Positions 10,336 through 21,861 of a DNA stretch of 64,000 nt are shown here, piece by piece (positions within the stretch are counted from its first letter, which is position 1; the number at the start of each line of letters is the position of its first letter). The notes beneath the pieces were generated by a model that did not search any database, was not told the DNA's origin, and saw only the letters and a program-made list of their open reading frames with translations. Origin of the DNA: Thozetella sp. PMI_491 (lineage: Eukaryota; Ascomycota; Sordariomycetes; Chaetosphaeriales; Chaetosphaeriaceae); assembly GCA_021432635.1 (NCBI GenBank), contig MU270036.1, forward strand, positions 172,580-236,579. Reading direction: 5' to 3'. The position numbers and the translations under genes were made by a program.

Positions 10336-12329
10336 ATGGCGTCGCCGTCTCGATCTTTCCTTAGCAGTGGACCGGAGGCGCTCGATACAGCCCTCAGAGG
10401 CTTCGTTGCATCACATCCTGGCTTGAAACTTCACAAGAGACAGAGGAGTAAAGTCCACGTTCCCTAAAGCAGCATAGACTCGAGATGGGCACTAACAAGC
10501 AAGGTCAGTTGTCTACAGGAGCACGCCAGACAGCAGTCCACAGCAAAGAATATCATTATTGAGTGGTGGTAAGACCTTATGGGCCGAAAGAAACCGCACC
10601 CACGTGGCGCATGCTAACTCATACCAGGCGGATCTGGCCATGAGCCCGCCCATATTGGCTACGTTGGCTCCGCGATGCTTGATGCCGCTGTCTGCGGCTC
10701 CGTGTTTGCTTCTCCCAACGCACTACAGATTGAAGCCGGCCTAGACCTGGTTCAGTCACCAAAAGGCATCCTGGTCATTGTCAAGAACTATACAGGCGAC
10801 AAGCTGAACTTCACCCTTGCTGCACAGCGATTTCGCTTCAGGACGGGCATCCCAGTACGCCTGGTTGTGGTCACGGACGATGTCTCCATCGGTCGCGCCA
10901 AGTCTGCGCGCGTGGGCCGCCGCGGCCTTGCTGGGACGGTCCTGATACACAAAATTGCTGGAGCCGCAGCCGCCACGGGGCTGAGCCTCGACGAAGTCGC
11001 CGAGATTGCGGAGTTCGCAAACCGAAACATGGGTACGATCGGGGCTGCGCTTGACGGCTGTGACATCCCCGGACAGAAGAGCATGCCCCGTCTTGAATGT
11101 GGCCAGATCGAGCTCGGTATTGGAATCCACAACGAGCCTGGCAGTCGCCGCATCACCTCCCAACCAACACTGGATCTGCTAGTGGCGGAGATGCTTTCGA
11201 ATATCTTGAGCACTGAAGACCAGGAGCGAGGATTTATCGCAAGTCTTAGTCCCGGCGGCCCTGGTGACATTGTGCTGTTGATCAACAATCTTGGAGGACT
11301 CTCGCCTTTTGAGATTGCGGCTGTTGCGGGAGAGGTCCTCAGTCAGCTCTCTCTAAAATACCAAGCCAAGCCAGTCCGTGTCTACGTGGGGACATTTCTA
11401 TCGGCGTTAAATGGACCGGGGTTCAGTATCACGATTTTAAACCTTCCCAGGGACGAAAAGACAAGCGGAAAAGTGCTAGAGTTCTTGGATACACCCACCG
11501 ATGCGTCTGGTTGGGTTGTAGGCAGTGTGTCCGGCAGTGACGCCGATCTGCCTGAATGCGAGGAAGACTCGGCTGCCCCGGAGTACCGGAAAGCCTACGA
11601 CGTGCCCAACATTCCTTGTAAGCAAATGCCTCTGACATTAACTCTGGGAGATTATTGAATGCTGATGTTGTCCTCCTCCCAGGCGATCCCGCATCTTTCA
11701 GTAGGGTTATCAACGCAATATATGCCGCCCTTGTCGCTGATGAGCCAGAAATTACGCGCCTTGACTGCGTTATGGGTGATGGCGACTGTGGCACCACTCT
11801 CCTTGCCGGTGCCGCAGGCGTCGTTGCTGCCTTAGAGAGCAAAGCGGTGAACGCAAGCAGTCTGTCTGAGGGTACCATGGCAGTGGCCGAGGTCATTTCG
11901 CAGTGCATGGGGGGCACCTCAGGGGCGTTATACGCTGTTTTCTTTACGGCGCTCGCCTCCTCGATCTCCGGGGTGTTCCAAGAGCGTGGAATTATGGACT
12001 TTCCCGCTTTCGCTAGCGCATTGCAGGCAGCACTCAGTAGCCTGGAGCAGGTAACAGCGGCTCGAGAGGGTGACCGGACTATGATGGATGCGCTGATTCC
12101 ATTTATTCGCACCCTAGCGGCAAATACGGACGTCGGATACGAGCGCGCGCTGCACTTGGCCGTGGAGGCAGCGCGAGCTGGATGCGAGGCAACACGCATT
12201 GCCGAGAGCAAGTTTGGTCGTAGCACATATGTATCGGCGGGGGAAGACGTGGACAGGACGAAGGGCATGCCGGATCCTGGCGCATGTGGCGTGGTCGCGA
12301 TTGTGAAGGGTCTACTGAATGCGTTGTAG
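10336..12329 (+). CDS. Dihydroxyacetone kinase family protein (DAK1 + DAK2)
   Basis: ATP-dependent ketose kinase of 595 aa in four exons: 10336-10447, 10530-10568, 10628-11617 and 11683-12329. Branch points CACTAAC and TGCTAAC support the first two introns; the first acceptor (10529) is the only one keeping frame. DAK1 opens with ALRGFVASHPGLKL, then ISLLSGGGSGHEPAH (His about 55), AAVCGSVFASP, KNYTGDKLNF and GIHNEPG, whose His (about 218) is the residue that binds the ketone covalently. DAK2 (from about 382) carries VMGDGDCGTTL, the magnesium/ATP loop, and GGTSGALYA. Yeast Dak1/Dak2 are 584-591 aa, so this is complete. Family members phosphorylate dihydroxyacetone, glyceraldehyde or tetruloses such as erythrulose. 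It lies tail-to-tail with the regulator at 12409-14998 (79 bp gap). Confidence 0.92.
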
Positions 12330-12408
12330 AGAGGCTCGGATGTCCCCATGGCTCTCTTTGCTTGTAGATATTCGTAAGATCACAGGGAAAGAGCCTAGTG
12401 AGGCGAGA

Positions 12409-14998
12409 TCACCCATATAATCCAAAATCTCCCTGTCCATTGGTCATCATCCAATCGAGATCGAACCAGGTGCTCACGTCTCCGAGCTCATCAAAGAAGA
12501 ACTGAGGCTCCAGCTGGCAGTCGTTTCCTGAAGTCCCATCAGCCCCGGCACTACCCACCTGTAGATCTACACCATCTTGTTCAAAATCGAGCAGTGGTAC
12601 GTTTTGTCCCCCTGAAGATCTCTGGTTCATGCTAACAAGAGAGTGGCCGGCTGCCAGCTCTTCATGGCTTAGATCTTGCGGGTTCTGCCTCAGAGGACCT
12701 TCTTGCTGTTGCGGGTCTGCATTACCAACTGCGACCCGCCAGGAGCCCAGCGTCAGCTGAACAAGGCTCTCGAATTTCTCAAGGGCGCTCGCAGCAACGC
12801 TCCAAGTACGGTCCAAGAAGCTCAGGATCCCCGTGCATGCGGCAACGGTGCGATTAAAGCTGTCGAGCGTGGTGTCCTGTTTAATCTCCGGCTTGACCCA
12901 GAGGCAGTACAAAAAGGTCATGGCACTGACAAAGATGGTGTGGGCTGTTGGCCAGGTACTGTTGAGCTTAGAGAAGCGATTCAGATCCGCCGCGATGAGG
13001 ATGATCCTGACGGCGCTCGAGTAGCACACCTTCCATGACTCGAGGGTTGGATGCGGCGATGCGGGCGCTGGACGGTGGAGGAGCATGAGGCACTGATGAT
13101 ACTTGAGCTCCAGGTGGCGGGTTGAGCTGTCGGAGGCACTCCGAAGCGAGCTCCACTTCAAATCACGGTGCATATCAGATACTATCGCATCGCAGTGCTT
13201 ATGTGCGTCCGCACGCCACTGAGAAACGTCGGCAAGCCAAGGAAAGCGGCCCGGTGCGTTTTGGACGCGGTAGAGCATGAGCTTTGTCTCTGCAGTGAGT
13301 TGGTCGAAGCGAAACGAATACTGGGAGGCTGTATACCGAGAGGAGTCCATTCGTATCCTCTTTGCACTCCGCCTGGGCTCAGTGTCTCCATCCGGAGTGG
13401 CCTCGTCGCGCGAGCCTGCGTTGTCGGCACCAGGGAATTCGACATCAAGAGCTTCATCTCTAAGCGTCAACGGCCTTCCGAGGACGACGGCGAGCATTCG
13501 CTCGAGCGAATATGCCGACCAGAATACTCCCCTCCGTACGTTCTTGGCTACCGGAGTCAAGTCATTCTCGTCGTCCCCTCTCCACTTTCTTTGCAAGCCA
13601 AGGTCGAGGCAAGCGGCGATGATGTTGGAGACAAGGAACCATGCATTCGGTCCGTCGACAAAATGAAAGCTACAGAGAGTTAGGAGCAACATTACTTGCA
13701 GCCCCTCAGTGGTGTCGTGGAGAGCTATCCTGTCGATCCGCGCCATGGCAGTGGCGAGATACCTCTCTGAGGCAAAGTCGACGGAGAGGCGCGGCTCGAG
13801 GATACGGGCACCAAGAGCAATGATCAGAAACATTTGCACTAGCTGCATGGGCGAGAAAACTTTCTCAAAGTTGGCCACTTGCGGCATACGGAGGGAATGA
13901 AGGGCCGGCGCGTCTCCGTCCAGGACTGCCGAGAGCCGCGAGACCACTGTATCTTCGTCGAGGAAGGGATAGAAAGGCTGGTATGTCTCGAAGTAGGCAT
14001 CAAAGAAATATTTCAAGTCAACCTCAAACGTCCATCCGGAAGGGAATGGCTTCGGTTGTTCGTGCTGATGAGGTACTCCTTCTCCGGGAGTCGATAGGTT
14101 TGTCGAGAGGCCTTGGGACTGGGGGATTGCCGAGAGAATCAGGCGCGCGAACGGCACGCCAGAGGATGGGCCGAGATATTTAGAGTCTTTCGAGTTTGCG
14201 AGAGACAATAGGCCAACGTCGTGGGCCAGGGGTTCACTGGATGTAATCTGCACCGTGGTTGCCGGGCTGGCGATGGCATGATCGACATTCTTGGCGCCTA
14301 TTGAAGCGTGGTGGAGTGGAGGAGCAGCGGTGCCCACAACATCCGCAGAGTCAGGATCAACGGGCTGATCGAGTATTTGCCATGCTGCTGGCAACGCTGC
14401 AGCACTGGCTGGCGGCGACCAATTCGTTGTGAACGTCGCCGTGTCGGGGCCCGCGGGGGCCGGGTCGAGAGGTCCGTCGAGAGCCGGGACATTTTCACTC
14501 TCGTCGGGCTGCGCTCGCTGCGCCGGGAAAGAGTGTTCGAGCTGCCGCAGGCGTGCCTCGAGCTGCTGGACATAGTCGGCCGAGACGGATGAGTTCCCCA
14601 AGTTAGGCCGGATGCACGCGTGCCCGGCTTTAGTGCAGTTCGTGCAGGTGTCCTGTCCATTGTCGCATCGGATCTTCTGACTGCGGCACCTACACCAGTA
14701 TCAGGTTAACACATGTCGTTAGGATAGCTAGTGTTGGAAGTATGGGGCTGTCTAACCGGTTGCAAGCGGTGCCTTTCTTCCGATTGATTGTGGGCGGTGC
14801 TTGCTGCTGGTCCGTGGGGGCCTGAGCTCGCGGCGGCGACCAGCTTCGCGGTTGTGGCGAATGTTGGTCAAAAGGCAGGGCCGGTGTATCCCGGTAGCCG
14901 TCACCCTCATCACCGTCGTCACCCATTTCGCGCACGCTGTGGGCAAGCCGGTCGGAGGGAATGCGAGTGGACGGGGGAATCTGGGGTAGAAGCGGCAT
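12409..14998 (-). CDS. Zn2Cys6 transcription factor with fungal_trans domain
   Basis: Nuclear regulator of 840 aa in two exons, 14998-14757 and 14689-12409. The 67-base intron falls inside the zinc cluster and joins ...KKGTACNR to CRSQKIRCDNG. All six cysteines are present: ACNRC, RC, DTCTNC, HAC. A dimerisation-like helix YVQQLEARLRQLEHSFP follows. The middle-homology domain lies in the centre (TLCSFHFVDGPNAWFLVSN, then RRGVFWSAYSLERMLAVVLG). An alternative start lies at about 14926. It is divergent from the oxidoreductase at 15541 (542 bp) and tail-to-tail with the DAK gene, so it is the best candidate regulator of this block; that is inference from position. Confidence 0.9.
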
Positions 14999-15540
14999 TG
15001 CCCCCGATATATGCAGGCCCGCTTCGTGCTCCCCAGACTAGGGCTTCGGCTTGTTGGAGCTGCTCCGCAGACTTTCTGAGGTGGGGTATCTAACCCCAAA
15101 TGGGCATGTTTACAAGCCCCTAAAGAGTATTCCTATGGAGGAGACTCTCCTTGCGGGCCATGTAGTAGGCAAGGAGAGGACCATACACTACACGGACTAG
15201 GATGAGTCTCGTTTGCTCGAGAGAACGGCCTAGGACACACAACGTGACGATGTTCGCCTCATCAGCTCATCAGTAGTGAAAGGTTTCCCCCTTTCTTAGT
15301 TCGTCGAGACCCCGCATTCCCCCGTGGTCCCACTCGGCTATATCCCGAGATGGCCGAGCTAGTCCGAGTCGTGCACGAAAGCGTCGTCGAGGGAGGTTAA
15401 CACATGTCGCAGCATACAAGGAGGTCCGTCTGCCGAAAATAAAGATATCGTATAGCTCTATCTCCTAAGAACTGCTATCCGACATTTCTCTTTCTGTGAA
15501 ATTGGACCTGCCAAGCAAATTGACAGTTCGAGCAACAAAC
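14999..15540. promoter_or_regulatory. Shared divergent promoter of TF and Ldh_2 genes
   Basis: A 542-base gap between two opposite start codons. It contains the direct repeat catcagctcatcag near 15258. No coding motif was seen. In this type of regulator-enzyme pair the factor often binds its own shared promoter. Confidence 0.45.
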
Positions 15541-16700
15541 ATGGCCTCCTCGCCACGCTACTATGTCAACCCGGCCGACGCTGTGGTCTTCGCGCAAACG
15601 CTCCTAAGCAAAGCGGGGCTTCCTGAAGATCATGCCCAACTGATGGCCGAGTGCCTGGTGCAAGCCGATGCTCGTGGTGTGGTAAGTAATGGGCACACGC
15701 GGCAGCCTTTGGACAGGGTAAAAACGGTATAAGCTGACCAAGGCCCCCTGCCGCCCAGGACACCCACGGACTTGCACGGCTCCAGCAGTATATGGAGCGT
15801 GTATCTAACGGACTCGTAAACGCGACACCAGCGTTGAGTGTATCCGAGAAGACGCCGGTAGCCGCACACCTCGACGGCGACAATGGCTTCGGCTTCGTCG
15901 TGGCTTCCAAGGGAATGGAAGAAGCCATCAAGCGCGCCGAGACATATGGCATTGGTATTGTCACGGCAAACCACTCAAATCATTTTGGCATGGGCGCTAC
16001 ATACGTCCTCCAGGCCCTGAACAAGGGGCTGATCAGTCTCGTGTTTACCAATAGTGCCAAGCAGATGCCTCCTTTCGGAGGCAAGGAGACCCTGCTCGGC
16101 ATTTCCCCTTTCGCTGCGGGTGCCCCAAGCAAGAACGAGGTACCCTATATCCTAGACATGGCACCCTCCGTGGTGGCCAAGGGCAAGATTCGAAAGGCAG
16201 CCCGCCGGGGTGAGAAGATCCCACTTGGCTGGGCCTACGACAAAGACGGTAAGCCGACCGAGGACGCCAGCGAGGCTCTGAATGGCTCAATGGCTCCCAT
16301 TGGAGGACCCAAGGGCTCTGGTATCGCCATTCTAATGGACATCATGTCGGGAGTGCTGTCGGGGGCAGCTTTTGGCGGCGAGGTCGGGGACCAGTACAAG
16401 GAAGCGCGACCCCAGAACGTGGGCCACTGCTTCATCGCCATCAAACCAGACGTGTTTGTCTCTGCCGACGAGTTCCGATCCCGGATGGACACGCTCGTCC
16501 AGCGAGTGCATGGTGTCACCCCAGCCGAAGGGTTCAGCGAGGTGCTTTTTCCGGGCGAACCCGAATATCGGCTGGACCTGCAGCGTCGGCGCGAGGGCCT
16601 CCCTTTCGCGGATGCTGAGAAGACTATGTTTGATGACATGTCCAAGACGTTCGGTGTTCCCGCACTTACCGTGTCCACCGCGCCTCTGAACTTGGCCTAA
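15541..16700 (+). CDS. Malate/L-lactate dehydrogenase family oxidoreductase (Ldh_2)
   Basis: NAD(P)-dependent 2-hydroxyacid/2-ketoacid oxidoreductase of 360 aa. Two exons, 15541-15681 and 15759-16700; the junction restores DARGV|DTHGLARLQQYM, the conserved family start. Other family motifs are ATPALSVSEKTPVAAHLDGD, TANHSNHFGMGATYV (catalytic His region), NSAKQMPPFGG, LDMAPSVVAKGKI and GGPKGSGIAILMDIMSGVLS. Length matches the family (330-360 aa). Members include ureidoglycolate, sulfolactate, malate and 2,3-diketogulonate-type enzymes, so the substrate cannot be read from sequence. It is divergent from the Zn2Cys6 factor and upstream of the lactonase-like gene, consistent with a catabolic pathway. 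Confidence 0.9.
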
Positions 16701-17491
16701 GGATGGACGAGAGATTGAAACGGAGATATACCCCTCTGTATAGTACTTTGATAGTCTCAATAAAGTTGAATAAACTAGCGTTGACGACATTTTTGCATTA
16801 TGCCACCTAAAATGTTACTCTGCGGGTGTGCGCTTCTTCCTCTTGCCCTGAAAGCGTGGTTATCGTAGCAACACACGCATCTCGAGGCTCTAGAGCAATG
16901 GTGGGATTCTCGGCGAATCCCACGGGGCCTTGATCGGCTTAGATGCTTGCAATGTCACCGTATGGTCAACAAACTTGCCCAAAATCGCCGAGATCATCAT
17001 GGACATGTACCCATTCTATCTTTCCCAGGTAGAGCAAGGCACCGTACGGTATGTAGCGAACTTGCCTTCCTCATGCGGGGAAGAATGTGACTTCAGGCTG
17101 GGTCATGGCGGGGAAATGCGGAGAATGGGGAGAGGATCTGATCGGCTTCTCGCCGAGTCATGTTCTTTCCACACAACCGAAGTGCGAAGACTAGAGCAGA
17201 GAGACAACCGGTGATCAAGTCGCAATATACTACTACAAATGTAGAGCTTGGCACATACAAATATTCCATCCTAAGTGGCTTGGCCCGCTCTAGGTCGTAT
17301 TCTCAGGCCGTAGCGGTTCATAATCAGTATAGCAGGTGAGATAAGTCACGGTGTATAAATTATGTCTGTTTCCTGGCGTAGGCGGCTTGTATCGCGGCCG
17401 GTCTAGGTCCCGAAGCCAACCCACCTACCGTACTATCCGAGTCAGGCTCGGAGTCTATTATCTAGCGCGAGTTTTCCGCGGAGTAGCCACA
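16701..17491. other. Intergenic region, no gene seen
   Basis: The 3' side (about 16701-16800) is AT-rich and probably carries the terminator of the Ldh_2 gene. The rest is presumed promoter of the amidohydrolase. A frame open from about 17351 runs into its first exon but adds no conserved residues. Confidence 0.4.
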
Positions 17492-18568
17492 ATGTTGAGC
17501 CTCAGTATTCTATTCCTTCCCTTGTGGATCTTCGGAAGCAACTTCGTTATGGCGGGTCGATTCCCGCCTGGTTCGTGGTAAGGCTCCGGCTGAATAGCAG
17601 AACAGGGCGTCCCTGAACCTAATACGTTCTTCAGGGATTCCCATATTCACGTAATCGATCCGGCCCGGTTCCCTATGGATCCAGACCGAGGTGAGCTACT
17701 ATTTCAACTGAAACATTATTACTATTTCTGATCAGATCTTTTAGATTACACCCCGAAGCCCGCCACCGTAGCCAATGCGACCCAGTTTCAAGAGAGCCGC
17801 GGCATCCACCATGCGGTTATCGTTCTTCCAAGCGTGTATGCTAGGGACAATGCGGTGCTTCTCGATGCACTCAAACAGTTTGGCGGGCGCTATCGCGGGG
17901 TCGCGGTCATTGACCCGGATACCGTGACGAACGAGACCCTAGACGAGATGCACGCAGCTGGCGTTCGTGGCTTACGAGTCAACTTCGGAAACGGGGGTGA
18001 CACAGCCCAGATTCTTTCCCTCGTCCATAAGAACGCCGAGGTGGCACGCAGGTATGACTGGGTGCTCCAGGTCTGGCTACCTATCAGTTTATTTCAAGAT
18101 CTCCATCCTATTATCCCCAAACTTGGCGTCCGAGTGGTGGCGGACCATTTTGGGCATGCGGAGGTGGGCTCTAAGACCAACCAGACGGTCAACACCATCG
18201 ACCCTTATAAAACAAAGGGCTTTCCTGAAATGATCGATCTCGTTCGACAGGGACACTTGTTCGTGAAACTCTCGGCACCCTATCAGAACTCAAAACAGGC
18301 TCCGCTCTACGAGGACCTCCGCGTCGTCGCCCAGGCCATCATTGGTGCAGGGCCAGACATGGTGGTTTACGGAAGCGATTGGCCTCACACGAGCAGCAAG
18401 GAAGGGAATGCGGCCGTGGGTGGTCGTCTTAATGAGCAGAACTACAGGGACATCAATGATGCAGCCTTGGTGGAAGTGCTCAAGGACTGGGCCGGCAGCC
18501 CAACTCAGATACAGAAACTGTTTGTTGATAATCCGAGACGGTTGTGGCAGTGGTACACCGAGGATTAG
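17492..18568 (+). CDS. Amidohydrolase-2 family hydrolase, LigI-like lactonase
   Basis: TIM-barrel metal-dependent hydrolase of 321 aa in three exons: 17492-17577, 17635-17690 and 17745-18568. Splicing builds the metal motif SWDSHIHVIDPARFPMD (His 32 and 34). Later come RGLRVNFG, VVADHFGHAEV and YGSDWPHTSS with the catalytic Asp near 259. This pattern is that of 2-pyrone-4,6-dicarboxylate lactonase and related sugar-acid lactone hydrolases. The first 21 residues (LSILFLPLWIFGSNFVMA) are hydrophobic like a signal peptide, but Met at 17549 would start a normal cytosolic protein (MAGRFPPGSWDS). The branch region before the second acceptor is tctgatcag. Together with the dehydrogenase and DHA-type kinase nearby it suggests lactone or sugar-acid breakdown. 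Confidence 0.88.
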
Positions 18569-19056
18569 AAGCGTCAGCGCCGAGCCTGTCCCGGGTTATC
18601 GTACGGTGATATACCGCCATTGGAATAAACCAATCATTTTCCATTGCTAACCTTGTGGGTGCGGCTGCTGTACGACCGAAAGAAAATAACTATCAGACAA
18701 AATACATAACTACACCATCTGCGTTCCAGTACCACAGTGGTAGAAGGCCAGTATATTTAGCGGCGATGCTGGTTACGGAGCAATCAGTCTCTGCCCATAT
18801 CGATTTGCCAATCAGTAGCATAGTTCAACTTTACTCCTCCCCGCACAACATTAGGTATTCACGGCAATCTGCTCAAAAGGGATGTGCATTTATATTTTAG
18901 ATGCTATGTACAGTATGTTCTGCGGCGGACCGCCGTGCGAATATTTACTTGAGGTGAATGAAGGTAAGAAGAAGGAGGAAACGGGAGAAGACTCCCATGA
19001 TGTCTTTCGATGGAAGACCTAGATGCCATCTTGGCACATTCCTCACTACCGTTAAT
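18569..19056. other. Convergent intergenic region, nothing seen
   Basis: AT-rich spacer between the 3' ends of the amidohydrolase and the glucanase genes; presumably holds both terminators. Confidence 0.4.
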
Positions 19057-20416
19057 TTACCGGTAAGGAGCGCAGACATCCTGGAAGACGTTGTTCTGCA
19101 GGTCAACCGCGTTGGTGGGGATGTAGTTGAGGGCAGTGAGGAACGAGTAAGTCCACCTGGGGTCGTCCAGATCCGTCTTCCAGGTCCAGAAAACCCAGCC
19201 GTCCATCCCGGGCGTCTCGTAGAGCTGCTGCTGTGCGGTGAAGTACTTGCGGAAGAAGTCGCCATCGAACTTGTTGAAGCTATCGTCGGTCACCAGGCTC
19301 CATTCGCCCGTGAACTCGAAGGCCTGGCCGCTCACGACGCGCGAGTCGGTGCACGCACTGTGCATGAGGTCGGTCTGGCTGCCATGCGGGAGCGCGAAGC
19401 CAATGTAGTTGTGGTCATCGAACGCCGTGAATGGATCGTTAGCAACGGCAGCGCTGGTGCGCGCATCGCCAGAGTCCCATTTGCTCGACATGAACTGGAC
19501 GTGGAGCTTCTTGCTGTCGGAAATGCCGAGGGCCGCCTCGGCGTCGCGGACGGCCTTGAGAGCCGCGGGATAGTACACCTGCGTCAAGGTGGTGTCCTCC
19601 CCTGGGGCGGGGTAGCGATTGCCTCCATCGTGGCGCGACACGGGCTCGTTGAGGACCTCGATCATTCCCACGGTCGAGTATGCCGGGTTAGTGTGGATCC
19701 GGTTCGTCATCCACGTGAGCCACTTCTCGGCGCGGCCGTAGTTGTAAGCGTTGAAGAAGCCCGCGGGCACGTTATGCTGGCCCGTGAAGGCGTCCTCCTG
19801 CTGGCCGCCGGGCGCGCCGTGGAAGTCGATGATGACGTAAATGCCGAGCTGGGCAGCCCGCTGGACGACGGCGTCGAGGTAAGGCAGCATGCGATTGCCG
19901 TCCGCGAAGGGTTCGCTGGCCGTGTCGACAATATCAACGAGGGACCAGTAGCCGATCGGGATGCGGATGGTGTTCAAGCCGACCGCATGGACGGAGTCAA
20001 CCGTGGAGGGAGTGATCCAGCTGGCCCAATGATTTTCGAAGTTCTGGTTGCCCTTCGCACGGTTGCTGCCCATGTAGTTCTGGAGCATGCAGTCGAATTC
20101 GGTCTCGGAACTGCCGCATTGCAATACGTTCGCCCATGCATTCGAGGTCATCCATTTCTCGGCGATGAGCCAACCTGTAGGTTCATGTCAGTCTGGGTGC
20201 TCTCATCTGGAACGCACAGGGCCATTGTTCCAGAAACGTACCGCCGAAGTTGACACCGCGGATCTTGGTGATGCCGCTAGGCAGGGTCGGCTTGAAGCGT
20301 TTCCCCAGCTGCTCAAAGCGGTGGGTCTGGTTGAATGCAAGCAGATCACGGTCGGCGGGAAGCCACGCGTGGACACTGCTGGCGGCGAGGCCAAGGGCGA
20401 GGAGGGAAGACCACAT
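19057..20416 (-). CDS. Secreted GH5 exo-beta-1,3-glucanase-like glycoside hydrolase
   Basis: Cell-wall or extracellular glucan hydrolase of 430 aa in two exons, 20416-20242 and 20174-19057; the 67-base intron joins IRGVNFG|GWLIAEKWM. An N-terminal signal peptide (MWSSLLALGLAASSVHA) is followed by IRGVNFGGWL, the family hallmark. Further motifs are GLNTIRIPIGYWSLVD, VIIDFHGAPGGQQED, VGMIEVLNEP with the acid/base Glu (about 235), HNYIGF and EFTGEWSLVTDD with the nucleophile Glu (about 349), then GWVFWTWKTD. This is the GH5_9 pattern. A 431-residue antisense frame over it is a codon-bias shadow. It opens a run of secreted-protein genes. Confidence 0.92.
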
Positions 20417-21233
20417 CTTGACTTCAGGGGCAGAGAGGACTGTAGAGAAGACCGCGGTGTTGTGGTTGTCGCTTGCCGAGTTCTTCCCTCCAATGCGGGA
20501 CCTACAGCTAGTTATATATGTCGCCGACACTGATCTTGTCGCCAGCGAAAGGTTTACGAGCTCGCGGGGAGGCAATGGCGATGCAAGAGGAGCCTAAACG
20601 CCGGGTTTTGTTGTCAAGTGCACGATGGCGTTACCTTCGGCAGCTAGTGGTTTCAATAAACCGCTTTCTCCAATAAGCTGAGTTATCGCCTTTATTGGGG
20701 ACCGGCCGCATCCTGAACGGGCCCGATCGTTACTAGCCCCTTGTCCTAGCAGAGCCAAATACCACGATGAGGTCAGCGAGCGGCGAATTAGCGCGCATCA
20801 GCTGGACGGGGCCCCTTTCTCGGCACTATTTCAGCCAGGCAGCAGCAATTCCTATAGGGCGGAAAACCCGTCCCCTTCCAGCTAAGTATTTGACCGAGAT
20901 CACTTCGCTCTGCCGGAGCATGCCGCAAGGTGGAACCCAGGCTGCGCATCCTGTGTCTGTGTCCCTACACTTGGTCTAGGGCTTGGGTTTTTCAGGGCCG
21001 GCTTCTGCTGGCGACCCAGAGCGCCGCTCTGGTGCCTTGCACGTACGGAGCAGGGGTTCGTATCCACCGGCAGCGACTGCCGAAAAAGTTTATCAAGGGT
21101 AGACCCCAGATAGGTTCGTGTAAAACCCGAGGGAGTGCAATACGAGGGCTAGCTACATAAGGGAGGTTTCAGTCGCCGATCTACCTGGACTGACCGCGTC
21201 GCTGCAAGAGGAAGAGGTGCTAAGCCTCAGCGA

Positions 21234-21568
21234 ATGAATAGGGTAGGGCGTGTAACCACTGCCAAGGGACAGCGGGCCTGTAGGCATCCGATGGACTCCG
21301 TGGTAACCAGTGTAGTCCCCTGCGGTCCGAATGCTGGTTCAGGGGGCACTAATTTCAGCCTGAGTGTCCGCATACTGCACAATTCCCCCTTTCGGACGAT
21401 CAATCTACAGCACCTAGTCGGCCCTTGGAGAAAGGCGATGCAGCCTCCGGTACTTTGGAGCACCACTGTGGGGCCACTCCCCCGCAAAACTCACCACTCG
21501 TACTCACGACCTCGGGCTGATCGCTCGGATACGAAGCTAAAATGGGTTTGTTGCCACTGCCACAATGT
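21234..21568 (+). other. Possible exon or relic encoding a W-x-C-C-x-C motif
   Basis: An open frame of about 111 codons ends with KLKWVCCHCHN directly before gtaagtgag, a consensus 5' splice site. Several fungal uncharacterised small proteins carry a W-CC-C zinc-ribbon-like start followed by further C-x2-C pairs. I could not find a convincing downstream exon with those cysteines, so this may be a remnant. Confidence 0.2.
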
Positions 21569-21811
21569 AAGTGAGCATACCTCCAACACTCGAGGTATGA
21601 TCAGAGCGGACTAATAGCCTCAATTGCCCGATGTAAAATGAGGGAAGTCGGAGTTTTAGTCTACGCTGCAGCCGCGTCAGTCCAAGAAGAAATCGTCAGA
21701 CAACATCAATCAGCCCCGACGCAAAGGCCACCTAGTTGCTCGCTGATACGCATGTTCGCAAGGCGTTTGACTGTGGGAAACATTTAGGAGTAGACTGTAT
21801 ATGATTTTATT

Positions 21812-21861
21812 TAACCTTTTTTTTCTTTTTTTTTTTAAAAAAAAGGGGGGGGAGGGGGGTC
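21812..21861 (+). repeat. Homopolymer run: T tract, then A tract, then G tract
   Basis: A T-rich tract interrupted by one or two C is followed by about eight A and two G runs split by one A. The purine half is a homopurine mirror-like tract of the sort that can form triplex or slip in replication; sequencing length may be unreliable here. Confidence 0.6.

Noticed and set aside
18958-20253. 431-codon plus-strand open frame
   Set aside because: It is entirely antisense to the GH5 glucanase exons and has shadow-type composition; the minus-strand gene has all family motifs.
21050-21085. ggggttcgtatccacc, T-arm-like
   Set aside because: Flanking sequence does not fold into a cloverleaf.
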